Source of the DNA: Phallusia mammillata
Lineage: Eukaryota > Chordata > Ascidiacea > Phlebobranchia > Ascidiidae
Assembly (NCBI GenBank): GCA_003260075.1
Contig: QLIY01000147.1
Coordinates: 1 to 64,000, forward strand
Length of the DNA stretch: 64,000 nt
Direction: 5' to 3'
Below are positions 23,976-32,800 of the stretch, piece after piece. Both the position numbers and the translations under genes were made by a program. The first letter of the stretch is position 1; the number at the start of each line of letters is the position of its first letter. Under the pieces are notes generated by a model. That model did not search any database and was not told where the DNA came from. It worked only from the letters and a program-made list of their open reading frames with translations.

Positions 23976-26900
23976 TATATCTTTAAAACCAAAGGATGAA
24001 CGACTAAGTGTTTTTTTCTGAACTTGCATCTATTGCTATAAGGCTTATTAGTATTCATCCTCCAAGCAACGGACTGGGTGATTCCAGCTTTAAGTTTCAA
24101 TTACGAATGTTGTCTGGTATTTACCATGGTTATGCCTTCAAATTAAACGGAATACTTAATTTAAAAAAAGCATGCCATTATCCGGAATATTCTGCTTTTT
24201 GTCTTATTGGGTTTTAAACACACCTCTTGTGGCAGCATCTGACTCGCCGATTAACGTAACTCCGCCAATAGCTGCCTTCACTTGAACGTTGGTGAACATA
24301 TGATTTCCACTTTTGCTGTACTTCACAAACCACGGAATCAGAATCGAATCAAGTTTTACAAAGTTTCCATTCGAGCTGTGGTTCCACGCATTGGCTACAG
24401 GATCCTGATTTTGACGGTGATGACTCGACGACGAGGGGGTTTCCCCTTGAGGTTGCTTGTATCGTTTCGCATAGTTCGATGACGTAGAAGGACGAGAACC
24501 AGCTTCCAACGCTACTGATTTCTACAAATACAAACTTCTTTCCTATTTTTTCAATTTCTGGGGTGTAGAACATAAACTGTTGCTGACAGACATAATGTAT
24601 CAACAAGTAATGCTCTTCCGGCAGTTATTTATTGTTATTTGGAAAATGATATGAAATTCGTCTATATGCCATTATTCTGATGAAGACGGCTTTAGTGGTG
24701 GGATTCAACCGGTTGGCACAGGTTCTGTAAAACCGTCTCACGAAATTTTATGAGATCAGCGAACCGGTTAGCATTACCGGGTACTGTTAATGGACTTTTT
24801 GTTATAAAACCTGGTGAAAAGTATGACTTTTGTGATAGAACCGGCTGAAAAAATTTAAATGCCACCACTAGGCGTCTTGTATGGGTCGTCGAAACGTCGA
24901 TTGTTTATGACAAGAAATGCTGGAGTACAATACTCGTTCATTCTGGGGTTCGGGTTTGGTACAACTTCCCTAATGTGCCAAAATTTTTGATTTACATGAA
25001 TTCTGATTCGAACTGCTCGTGTTCAGACTTGGTTTTTAATAAAATGTTGTAAAAAATGTTTGTGAGCTTGTTTTATAACTATAGTAAACTAGAAACTTTA
25101 CTTAGCTTACATTAAGAATTTTAATGACGTCATCGATCTCATTACGATAACCTGACAGTGTGACGGCGCCCTTTTTGATGTCATCCCACCTGTGACGAAA
25201 ATATTTATGTCATTAAAATTCGCTTTTTAAAACAATATAAAATCATATTTTGTACATTTAATCAAGCCTGTTGCCTATCTATCTATTTTCAGAGCAAAAA
25301 AAGTGAAAAAAATTGTACAACATTTTAAAAAGAAGAATTCCTTACTTAACATAAGCTTGAACCATATCGTTGGATGCATTTTGGACCATGATTACGTTAG
25401 CGTCATCTTGATCCCAACCCATATTTTTCCTCACTGCATTGATATCAGTAAAGTTGAAATCCTCAGTTTTAGTGGACAACTGGGAAAGAAAATCCTCAAC
25501 TCGCTTGAAACACGTCTTTTCAAACACTTCACTGTTTTCACAATATTCGTTTCTCATTTCCTGCAATAATAATTTAATGTTAAGTAAATAGTTTTTGTTG
25601 AAGGGGTGGAGGATGACTCCTTAAACCAGTGGTTCCCAACAGTGTACGAATCTTAAAACGTTAGAGGGGAAATTCACTTTAATTTGTACATGTGGTTTGC
25701 AAATAGACAATTTAGCTCCAGGTATATGAACCGTGAAGTTGATAAAAGACCCAATTTTAAATGATCTTTGTATGGTTTTGCATCCACTGGTACATTAGGG
25801 AGAAATAAAAATGTTTCCAATTGTTAAGGAAGAAATTTATCAAAAAAGGTCGGGAACAACTGTCTTGAACAACTGTCTTGAACAGTTTGAAAAATTTACC
25901 TTGTCATTGTTAGGCAGTGTAAACTTCACAAGGTGAAACATGGAGTAACCCATAACAGTGTTGGCATGCTTTTTGGTTAATTCCACTTTAAGTTTGTTGA
26001 ACTTCTTTTGTAAAGTATTTAACACTTCTGGTGAGAGGTGGACAAATTCCATAACATCATAAGGAACAGAAGGTTTAAACTCAAAACTAATGTCTCCATC
26101 CAAATCTAAAATGTACAGTTACTGTCCATTTGCAATGATGTTCACGATAGGAAAATGATATAAGCTCTGGTAGGTCTGCTGTTGTTTTCTTGATACCAAC
26201 AAAAACATGCTGGAACAATGTAATGCAATGAAGAATTAAGGAAAAAAGGGAGTACCTATAACAGCATCTAAAAACTAAAAAGGAACAAGCTTCGTGCACA
26301 AAAATTGGTGTCCAGGACTAATCCAGACCAGTGATCGACAGACCATGACATGCCTACCTAGAGATCATTGTTGTCTTATAAAAAATAAATTATCTACTTT
26401 TTTAGAATTGCACACTTTTTTAGCAAACAAAATTTTATGTGAAAAATCTATTTTATAACTTTTCCATAATAAACAGACAAAAGATCTTAATTGTTACAGA
26501 TAATAATAATATGTGAATAACTGATTGCTGGTCGATCTGGCAACCCCACTAAAGCTGACATATGCAGCACATGAGGCAAGTAACGATGTTTGTGCCTGTG
26601 CAGCTCAGTTGGTGGAGTGCAAGTCCAGGAAAGACTTCTGTTGGGGGTTCAAAACCCACCTATGCCTTGCCATATGGTGAATGCTTGGTGGCAGGCAGAT
26701 TTGGTATGACGCCTTTAGGCCTGCCATATTGTGATTTCTAATATGTGAATCATACAACCTTTTGGTCATTAAATTAACTATTTGGTTACTTTACTTTGTT
26801 ACAAGTTTATGGACTTATCATTTGCAATGTAAAGCATACCATGTGAACCAAACTGGGAGGTTAAAGGTTTTGTGTTGCTAGTACTAGGACGCTGTGAATA

Positions 26901-29467
26901 GTCATCACCACTGTCACCATTATCATCAACTTCCATTTGTTCATGATCATCTTCGTACTGAGTTTTTGTGTCATAAATTTTGGTCTTTTTTATTGCTGAG
27001 TTGGACCTTGCTAATGCTATAAAAATAAATGGTTGAAAATGTTTGCTAAATAAAAGTATAGGGACAAAATAAAAAGGTTACTCAAAATAGTTTTGGGAAC
27101 AATAGCAATGTACTTACAGTGTTAACGGTATTACTCTAGCATTGGTCTTTTATGTTTTTCTTAAAAGATGGTTGTACTACTGAATTTAAGTATTACGTAC
27201 TAACTACATGTAATACATATATTGGTTCACATAATTATAACCAAATGGAAGCATACACAAGCAAGTGTTGTAGAAGCATACATAACACCGAAAGTGTATG
27301 CTTACTGTTTTCTGGGTCCTTTGGAAAAACCAGAGGAGAAAGTTGATAGAAAAGAGAACTTTTTATTCTGGAACCAAATGCTGTTATTTCTTTGCCCTTT
27401 TTTAATTCTGCGGCTATGATGTCTGCATCTGAATCAACAAGTTTATTCCTTATAGTTAAGATTTTAAAATGTCATTTTTAAGGCTCTGCAAGATGACTAG
27501 TGAAGAACAAACTGCCAAACACTATGTAGTACACACCTCTAAAGTCTGAAAAAAACACAAAAGCCACTTTGCTGTCAGGTCTATGAATGTATGTGATTGT
27601 GCAATGCCCAAATTTTTCAATTTCTCTGGTAATGTCATCTTTGGTCAAATGTGATGGCAAATCCCCAAGTCGAATACAATCACTGGCACATAAGCTCATA
27701 GCCTGAAAGCAAAGAAAATTGGTTTATTGTAAACAATTCAAATACAATCTGCAACACGCGACATTTGAGGAGCAAATGTACAAACTGTAATGTAAATGTA
27801 TCTGCCCCCTTCAGTTTGCAAGCAGACCAAAATTCAAAAGATTTTTTACATAGGTTTGCCTACAACACAAATGTTTACAGGTACGTTTGGAAAAGCTTAC
27901 TCTAACATTAACGTAGCAGTAGTAACATTTGCATGCTTTACAAGTGGTAAGGTTAGATGTTCTTTTAACCTCTTATTTCTTATGATTGCATAACTACCTG
28001 CACTAAATTGCTGAAAATAAAGTAATGAACAAATCTTTTTTAGCATATTTCACTTTTTAGCATATATATATGTTTCTATATACAAACCTTAAGCTTTTTG
28101 TCCCTAAGTGGCATCTTTTCAACGTCTTCCTTCATCTGTTTGATATCTAATGTGAATACAAAAAAGGAGGCAATTTGTAAATGGTTGTCTTATAAATATT
28201 TTAGAAAAAATGCTCAATGGACCAATACTTACTGACATCTCTGTCATAAATGACAGTGAATTTATCCTTTCTGCGATTTACTGTTGGACAGGCCAGATCC
28301 CTTCTTGATACTTTTTCAATATTTTTCAAATACTTCCTCAAATCCTTTTCTTGTATATCACCAACATTCTAAAATTGCCAAACAAGCTTTTTTTAAAAAA
28401 ATCTGTTCAATTTCTCCTGGTTTGGGATAGTGAACAAAAACTAAATTCATCAAATCTGCAAAAACGCCTGCAATTGGCAAAGCATTCTACAACAGTGTTA
28501 AAAAAATTATCACTTTTGCAGTAATAAGTGCAGTATGATGTTTGTTTTTTCACCACTGATTAAAGGACAGCCATAAAATCATTTTGTTAAAATGTACTTA
28601 CATTAAATGACTTATTAAACTTACTTCCAGAACAAAACCCTTTTTGTGAATAAAAGGTATAGGCTTGCTAGCAACTTCCCATCTTCTTTCAAAATTTTTT
28701 TCAAGAGCATCAATAAAAAACTTTTTTTCTTAAAACATGCAATTTGTGGCATTTAAGACACGGTAAAATTTGTTTTCAAATAATTGTTTAGGACAAAGGT
28801 ATCTAAATTTGTTGAAATGAAGGACCAACACTGTTAAAATGTCAAAGGTTAGCAAAACAAGCAATATAATTTAGTGGTTTATAATTAGAAGACCCATTAT
28901 TTGGGTGCACTTGTGCAAGTCATTTATATTAACAACAGAAGCATGGTAAAATTGTGTGAATAAATGTTAATAATTTATGGTACATTACATAATATCATTA
29001 TTATACAGTTTACACAACAACAAAAGTTTGCAATCATTTTTCAAATTAAACAAACAACAAAGATTACCTTCAGTTGTTAGATCTTCAATTAAAAATCCAT
29101 CAGATATTTTAAAAACCATACAATCATCACCAAACATTTCATACAATATCGTTTTAAATTCTTTCTCTGATATTTGTTGACTTGCAGGAGTATAAAACAA
29201 AATGAAGCTACAATAAAATAAAATAATGTGTTTAGTTCAAAAAACTACCAATAGCATAAAAAGCATCAACTTAAAACAAACTGAAAAACTGTAAAATATG
29301 GTTTTAGTCCTAGAATGTTTTGCCAGATTTCTGGCCATGTCACGAAACGTTAACGTTTGAAATGCTATCGGTCACCTTCTTTTCTTTTTGAATAACCAGC
29401 TTTCAGTTTTTAGCAAATCATTCCAACATTTTCCATCATAATTTTTTTCTCTTTCCTTGTCTTCCAT
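9574..29467 (-). CDS. PARP14-like multidomain protein: RRM, KH-like, macro, charged insert, degenerate ART (26 exons)
   Basis: The exon chain from 29467 to the TAA at 9574 keeps phase throughout and gives about 1907 residues when the extra macro exon at 19970-20147 is left out. Order: N-terminal RRM-type modules, acidic linker, KH-like modules, macro domain 1, macro domain 2, KH-like module, a very long charged low-complexity exon, and a C-terminal ADP-ribosyltransferase-fold domain with non-canonical catalytic residues. This is the PARP14/PARP9 type of architecture, whose vertebrate members bind and edit ADP-ribose and act in antiviral and DNA-damage signalling; the role here is inferred. 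No WWE domain was seen. The start is the first Met of exon 1 (29467-29376), whose phase joins to exon 2. The gene lies head to head with INTS15. Introns hold a minisatellite, SINEs and hAT MITEs. A gap (19091-19792) may hide additional exons. Confidence 0.8.
9918..10080 (+). repeat. tRNA-derived SINE-like repeat
   Basis: Contains a Leu/Ser-tRNA-like A box (TGGCCGAATGGC) and a B box (GGTTCGAACCCC at about 10002), followed by a short tail ending in A-rich sequence. It lies in the intron between the last two PARP-like exons. Confidence 0.5.
10114..10568. mobile_element. hAT MITE, CAGTGGTTCTCAACC ends, exact 8-bp target duplication
   Basis: Begins CAGTGGTTCTCAACC and ends GGTTGAAAACCACTG. The target duplication GTCTATGC is exact (10106-10113 and 10569-10576). 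It is inserted into another dispersed repeat, whose halves GGATCTGCTTGAAGCGTCTA and GCAGACCATCGATCAG lie on either side. No transposase frame. Confidence 0.9.
11792..14509 (-). CDS. PARP-like gene, exons 22-23: KH-like module and giant charged exon
   Basis: Exon 22 (14509-14349) and the first 35 codons of exon 23 (13566-11792) make a KH-like module: GVKIEISISR, then GIRAKLVGDQENVQKARSCL. The rest of exon 23, over 550 codons in a 1775-nt exon, is Lys/Glu/Ser/Asp/Gln-rich and low in hydrophobics, with imperfect KSEQN / EKSDQN tandem motifs around 12.3-12.4 kb. It is predicted to be disordered. A similar end-of-exon piece (FFNLSGNRSEFTEEG) recurs at 11546-11590 beside a C run and is probably a duplicate from assembly. 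All other exons of the gene are under 300 nt. Confidence 0.8.
13905..14210 (-). repeat. tRNA-derived SINE (minus), with three short tandem copies at its tail
   Basis: The reverse strand carries AGCTCAGTTGGTATACC and a B-box-like GGGTTCAAATC. The tail has three near copies of CATAGTACGCCAGGTCATCT-type sequence (13925-13990). The same family occurs at 59.1-59.4 kb and 45.0-45.2 kb. Confidence 0.65.
14800..17938 (-). CDS. PARP-like gene, exons 18-21: macro domain 2
   Basis: Exons: 17938-17758, 16984-16742, 16074-15910, 14912-14800. Macro features: VKQGDITAETCDAIVNPSSS, FNGQVGKIILRKGG, SKNIIHIAMP, and the loop ALPALGTGTLGGDAKHCAQ. The usual second Asn of IVNAAN is Ser (IVNPSS), so ligand binding may differ from domain 1. 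The end of exon 20 (15910-16074) has a small partial duplicate beyond the C run at about 15795. Exon 21 (YIKPGLYFYANDRADIRK) looks like the end of a KH-like module. Confidence 0.8.
15340..15590. repeat. Degenerate SINE-family repeat
   Basis: Shares GATCAGCCCTGAAG, GCGATCACGGCACACTC and GTACGCCAGGCCCATTAAAG with the copies near 59.4 and 63.6 kb. The tRNA-like part is poorly preserved. Confidence 0.5.
16440..16600. repeat. Dispersed repeat, GCTGCAGRCAGTGCACAC family
   Basis: Resembles 31065-31190, 44453-44580 and 45597-45725. All carry a GCAGACAGTGCACACTGTTTC-like start (diverged here), a GTGTAGCCATCTTACGGCAC-like middle and a TTTGTYRGGAGYAACAGGC-like end. No coding potential; origin unknown. 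Confidence 0.55.
17279..17611. mobile_element. hAT MITE with exact 8-bp target duplication TATTATAT
   Basis: Ends CAGTGTTTCTTAACC and GGTTAAGAACCCCTG, flanked by TATTATAT on both sides (17271-17278, 17612-17619). It lies in the intron between macro exons 18 and 19. Confidence 0.88.
18110..18634. mobile_element. hAT MITE, CAGGGGTGGGCAAAC ends
   Basis: Begins CAGGGGTGGGCAAAC and ends GTTGTGCACCCCTG. No matching 8-bp flanks were found, so one end may have been exchanged or the copy may be chimeric. Confidence 0.7.
19091..19792. other. Sequencing gap (run of N)
   Basis: About 702 N. It sits between the two copies of the macro-2 first exon, so the number of macro domains cannot be settled from this window. 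Confidence 1.
19970..20147 (-). CDS. Extra copy of macro-domain-2 first exon beside the gap
   Basis: Encodes LSYSAAARGAG.., a short linker, then VNVTVKQGDITAETCDAIVN. It is nearly the same as exon 18 at 17938-17758, and the following intron is also similar. It can splice in phase, but its partner exons would have to lie in the gap. It is either a tandem macro unit or a second haplotype placed in line. Leaving it out still gives a complete open frame. Confidence 0.6.
20306..22549 (-). CDS. PARP-like gene, exons 14-17: macro domain 1
   Basis: Exons: 22549-22381, 22269-22134, 20927-20714, 20401-20306. The macro signature is intact: VDITEHSCDAIVNASNE (Asn of the IVNAAN-type motif kept), GVSGSI glycine loop, GNGKLPCNRIIHAVGPR, and the second loop ALPAISCGVFGG. 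This is a plausible ADP-ribose-binding module. The genuine G7/C7 at 22264-22270 is the start of exon 15 and fits the reading frame, so this short run is not one of the assembly scars. The intron between exons 15 and 16 contains the 47-bp minisatellite. Confidence 0.85.
21035..21990. repeat. 47-bp minisatellite in a PARP-like intron
   Basis: About 20 units of the type GACAGAAAGACATGGGATAG followed by TTGGACAAGATAGACAAATG. Four almost identical units start at 21345, 21392, 21439 and 21486, giving a period of exactly 47. Units towards both ends diverge. Because 47 is not a multiple of three and units lack stops on the minus strand, long open frames appear in all three minus frames; these are not genes. 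Confidence 0.95.
22535..23005. repeat. Near-identical duplicate of intron sequence across a G run
   Basis: The piece from about 22535 to 22756 is repeated from about 22768 to 23003 with a few mismatches, separated by an 11-nt G run. It includes the splice-acceptor side of PARP-like exon 14. Interpreted as two alleles joined in line. Confidence 0.7.
23110..27016 (-). CDS. PARP-like gene, exons 8-13: acidic linker and KH-like modules
   Basis: Exons: 27016-26840 (acidic linker, with QYEDDHEQMEVDDNGD), 26105-25900, 25560-25346, 25189-25111, 24521-24224, 23288-23110. The pieces between 26.1 and 23.1 kb read as alternating strands and helices, with sequences such as VTLSGYRNEIDDVIKILN that are typical of the degenerate KH-like repeats of macro-PARPs. 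Exon 12 starts with a Ser/Gln-rich linker. Exon 13 has a partial second copy at about 23360-23440 across a G run, interpreted as assembly duplication. Confidence 0.65.
23891..23974. other. 84-nt G run (assembly scar)
   Basis: The longest homopolymer in the window, in an intron of the PARP-like gene. It produces spurious poly-Gly and poly-Pro frames. Confidence 0.75.
24693..24870. mobile_element. MITE of the CAGTGGTGGGATTC family inserted in a hammerhead-like motif
   Basis: Ends TAGTGGTGGGATTCAA and ATGCCACCACTA. The flanks GACGGCTT and GGCGTCTT agree at 6 of 8 positions. The flanking DNA reads CTGATGAAGACG on the left and CGTCGAAACGTC on the right. Confidence 0.65.
26590..26735 (+). repeat. 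tRNA-derived SINE
   Basis: A-box-like CAGCTCAGTTGGTGGAGTGC and B-box-like GGGTTCAAAACCC, followed by a conserved tail (CTTGCCATATGGTGAATGCT). It lies in an intron of the PARP-like gene. Confidence 0.65.
27306..29467 (-). CDS. PARP-like gene, exons 1-7: N-terminal RRM-type modules
   Basis: Exons: 29467-29376, 29207-29068, 28728-28625, 28368-28233, 28146-28088, 27702-27537, 27428-27306. Exon 1 supplies a charged start (MEDKEREKNYDGKCW). Exon 2 has an FILFYTPASQ strand followed by a helix. Exons 6-7 form the clearest RRM: CIRLGDLPSHLTKDDI as RNP2-like strand plus helix, then VAFVFFSDFRDADII as RNP1-like strand plus helix. For exon 7 the acceptor GTTGATTCAG at about 27429 was chosen, since the upstream AAG would give an early stop. 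Confidence 0.75.
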
Positions 29468-29891
29468 GTCACTTCTGAAGATTTTGCAGTGTTGATAAAA
29501 TAAGGTATAACTTCAGTATGCAATAAAGTATGTGGCAGTCAGCTGTTATAGGATTAGATGACATTCGTGAAAAAGTACAATTACTCCTTAACTTAGGTTC
29601 ATCAGAAAGCCGAAGAACAAAATCATCAACCCTCGTTGGCTACACGACAGTTTTTAACTAGGAATACTGGACATCTTCCTAAATGGCCACTAAAACGCTA
29701 TGCTTGCAGTTTAAAGCAGTTGAACTAAGAAAGAGGAACCTAATGGCGTTATTGTTTGTCTGCAAACAAGAAATCAGTTTTCCTCGGGGGAATTTCCCTG
29801 TTTTATCTGACCGAGTCGGCTCAGTCAACCATGACGGATTTTTTTTAAGTGCGTATCGGTGCATGTTTTTTGACATTAAAAACGGGACAAC
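29468..29891. promoter_or_regulatory. Putative bidirectional promoter, PARP-like gene / INTS15
   Basis: Only 424 bp separate the two divergent start codons (29467 minus, 29892 plus). No TATA box stands out. Both promoters and 5' leaders should lie here. The inference rests on gene arrangement alone. Confidence 0.45.
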
Positions 29892-32800
29892 ATGAATCAG
29901 AGAAAATATACCAACTCCGTACAAGAGCTCATACGAAATCTAGAAGGCGTGTTCAGTGTAAGTTTTTTGTCATATTGTGTATAGTTTTTAGCTACGCAAT
30001 CAAGCTTGTAAAAATTCAGCGCGGACAAACTGATTTTAAACATCACGAAAGGAGTGTCGAAATTGTAATTAGATTTACTAAGTGTTGATTTTTCTTTAAC
30101 TAATTACTGTGCTCTTATACCTTGCTGTGTTGAACTTGTACAGAACCAGGGCAATGCTTCGGCATCTTACAGCAAAGAGGCTTTAATTTCAAGAATTGAT
30201 GATGTCATATTCAAGCAAAGGGGGGATTGGATAAGTTCACAACAGGTTTTTATGTGTGACTGTTTTTTAGGCTCAGTTGTGTTCTGTAGGGATGCATGGT
30301 ACCATTTGGATTCTTGGTACCTCTTGGATGCTTGGTACCTCTAATTTAAAATTGGTTTATTATTCAGATGTGATTTTGTTATAAAAATTGAAAATCTGCT
30401 GCATTTCATAAAAGCTTTACAAATAACAGACATTGACACCCTTGGAAGAATTGGAACTGACAGATGAGTTGGGACTTTACTTGCAAGAACAGAAACATGA
30501 GTATGTTCGATACAGAATATTTGAGGCTTTGTTTTCAATGGCACGGGAAACAGCACTGGAATATAGGTAAACACAACAGCTCAATAATACAGTTTAATGA
30601 CACAATCCGCTTAATTGCATAAATCCCCTCATTTATTATTATAAATGCTTACAAGTGGAACTGTTCTGTAGTGATTCTGGATAATGGTATATTCTGGTTT
30701 ATTGCATGTAAAGTTTGCATGCTAGATATTTGAATGTTATCATTTGTATTGTGTTTGTTTCTACAAAGACAGAGTCACTTATCTATTGGTTTTAACTGAT
30801 TGTAATTTTTTTGTACAGACGAGATATTTTGTCCAAACTTGTGTCACTGGCCATTGTTTCGAAATCTTCTGCAACATTGGAATGTGCTGCTTTGTGGATG
30901 AAAGTAAGTCTGAGAAACTTTATAATAAGGTTATAAGTCTAAAATAATGTTGTGTACAATCACCCTGGTCTTAGGTAAAAAAAAACCTTCACACCATACA
31001 GTAAACAAAAACCATTTTACACAGAAAACAACACAGTCTCGGTAAAAGCATCAAGCCAATAAACGCTGCAGACAGTGCACACTGTTTCGACCTATAAGGT
31101 CTTATGATAAGAGATATGCCTTTTTGACTAGTGTAGCCATGCAAAGGTACTCTAGTTTGTCAGGAGCAACAGGCTTAAAAGCCGTGCCTCACTTATTCTG
31201 TTCGAGGAGAAAAATATGGTTTTATTTTTGATGTTACATGTCTTTTAACTTGTTGTGACAGAGTACAGAAAAATCACATGTTGTTCACCTGGTTTTGTCA
31301 CTGGTTACTGACTATTGTGTACTTCAACAAAATGGTGCAAGTGACCTGAAAGCATGTATTGATTTTAGTCCACGATTTTGTTGCATCTTCCTGATTGCAC
31401 TTACCTCTCATTACACAATGATGTAAGTACCTTGGCCATGAAAATGTATGTTTGTAAATGTCTACAAATAAATTGCTTTTACACTGAAGCTATTCGTAAC
31501 TAAGAGTTTGGGTGAATTTTTCATGCAAAATGTTAAACCTCTCTCTAGGACAGCAGTTCCCAACCTTTCTGACCCCAAGGATAAAATTAGTAGGCTCTAA
31601 ATTAAAATTGACTGTATTTTTTCTCCACAATAAAGTGGTCCATGAGTTTATTTTGTTGGGGCCAGTGGTCATGACCTAAAACAAGTTGGGAACCATGTCT
31701 CAGGCGACCCCAGTTGGGGGTTGGAAACCGCTGCTCTAGGACATCCACATATTTATGGTTACATCAGAATTGCACTTATTACAAGTTCTAAAAAACGATT
31801 TGTTTTTCTTTAAACTATAATTTGATGTGAACAATAGAAGTGTTAACACAGGTCTTCAGAGAAGTGCAAGGAGGTTGGAATTATAGTGGATGATTTGAAA
31901 GACTGGCCATGCTTACGGTTACTTGATATCGTTCAACACTGGTTATTAAAAGATCCAGCAATTTGTTACTGCACAGCCACACAGGTATGACTGCTTCATA
32001 CCAAATTATACTGAGGGTCTTGACTTTAATAAGAAACAGACAATTCAACATGCTGTGAGCAAAATATGACAAATCAACAATCCTTGGCTTTAAATATTAT
32101 TTTAAAATTTTGAAAGGTTTGCCAAGTGAATTGTTTTCCTAATAATAGAGTTTATTTCACTTGGTAAATGAAAACATAGCGACAGAATGGCATTAAAACA
32201 ATCACCAAGCCAGAAATGGCGCATTGTGGGTAAACGCAACTGGGGGTGAAGCATTGGTGGTACCACAATCTACATGAAACACAAGTTATCCAACCCATTG
32301 TTATGCAAAATGTCGACCAAATTAACCCAGCGGGTATGGGAAAAAACACACATATTGCTGTATTTATTTTGACACACAATGTCGTCCACAAGGCTATATT
32401 GCATAACAATGGTTGGACAACTTATGTTTTATGTAGACTTTTGGTGGAACAAGTTGAGGGGGGCAAAAACTAACCACTCATACTAGTGATGGTGAGGTCA
32501 AGATATTTACTATTTTGACTAGAGTTTTCAAAGTTGTAAATCTTGTGCCTAAATTCCGACTCAAATTTGTATTTTTTTTATTAGTAAATTCCATTATATC
32601 TACAGATGGACAAACTTTGGCGAACAGTCATAAAAGCCACACATTCCCTTCCCGACAGTTTGTCACTTACTCCACTCGATGGCCTCGCTAGTTGGTGCGT
32701 CAAAACACCATTTGCACCAATGTCTCTACTTGCACCTGTTATCACTACAGAGGAATGTGCTGAAAACCTCACATATTCCGATCTCCATTCAAGGATGCAT

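Noticed and set aside
25626..25790. Possible hAT MITE starting CAGTGGTTCCCAAC
   Set aside because: The right end is unclear and no 8-bp target duplication was found.
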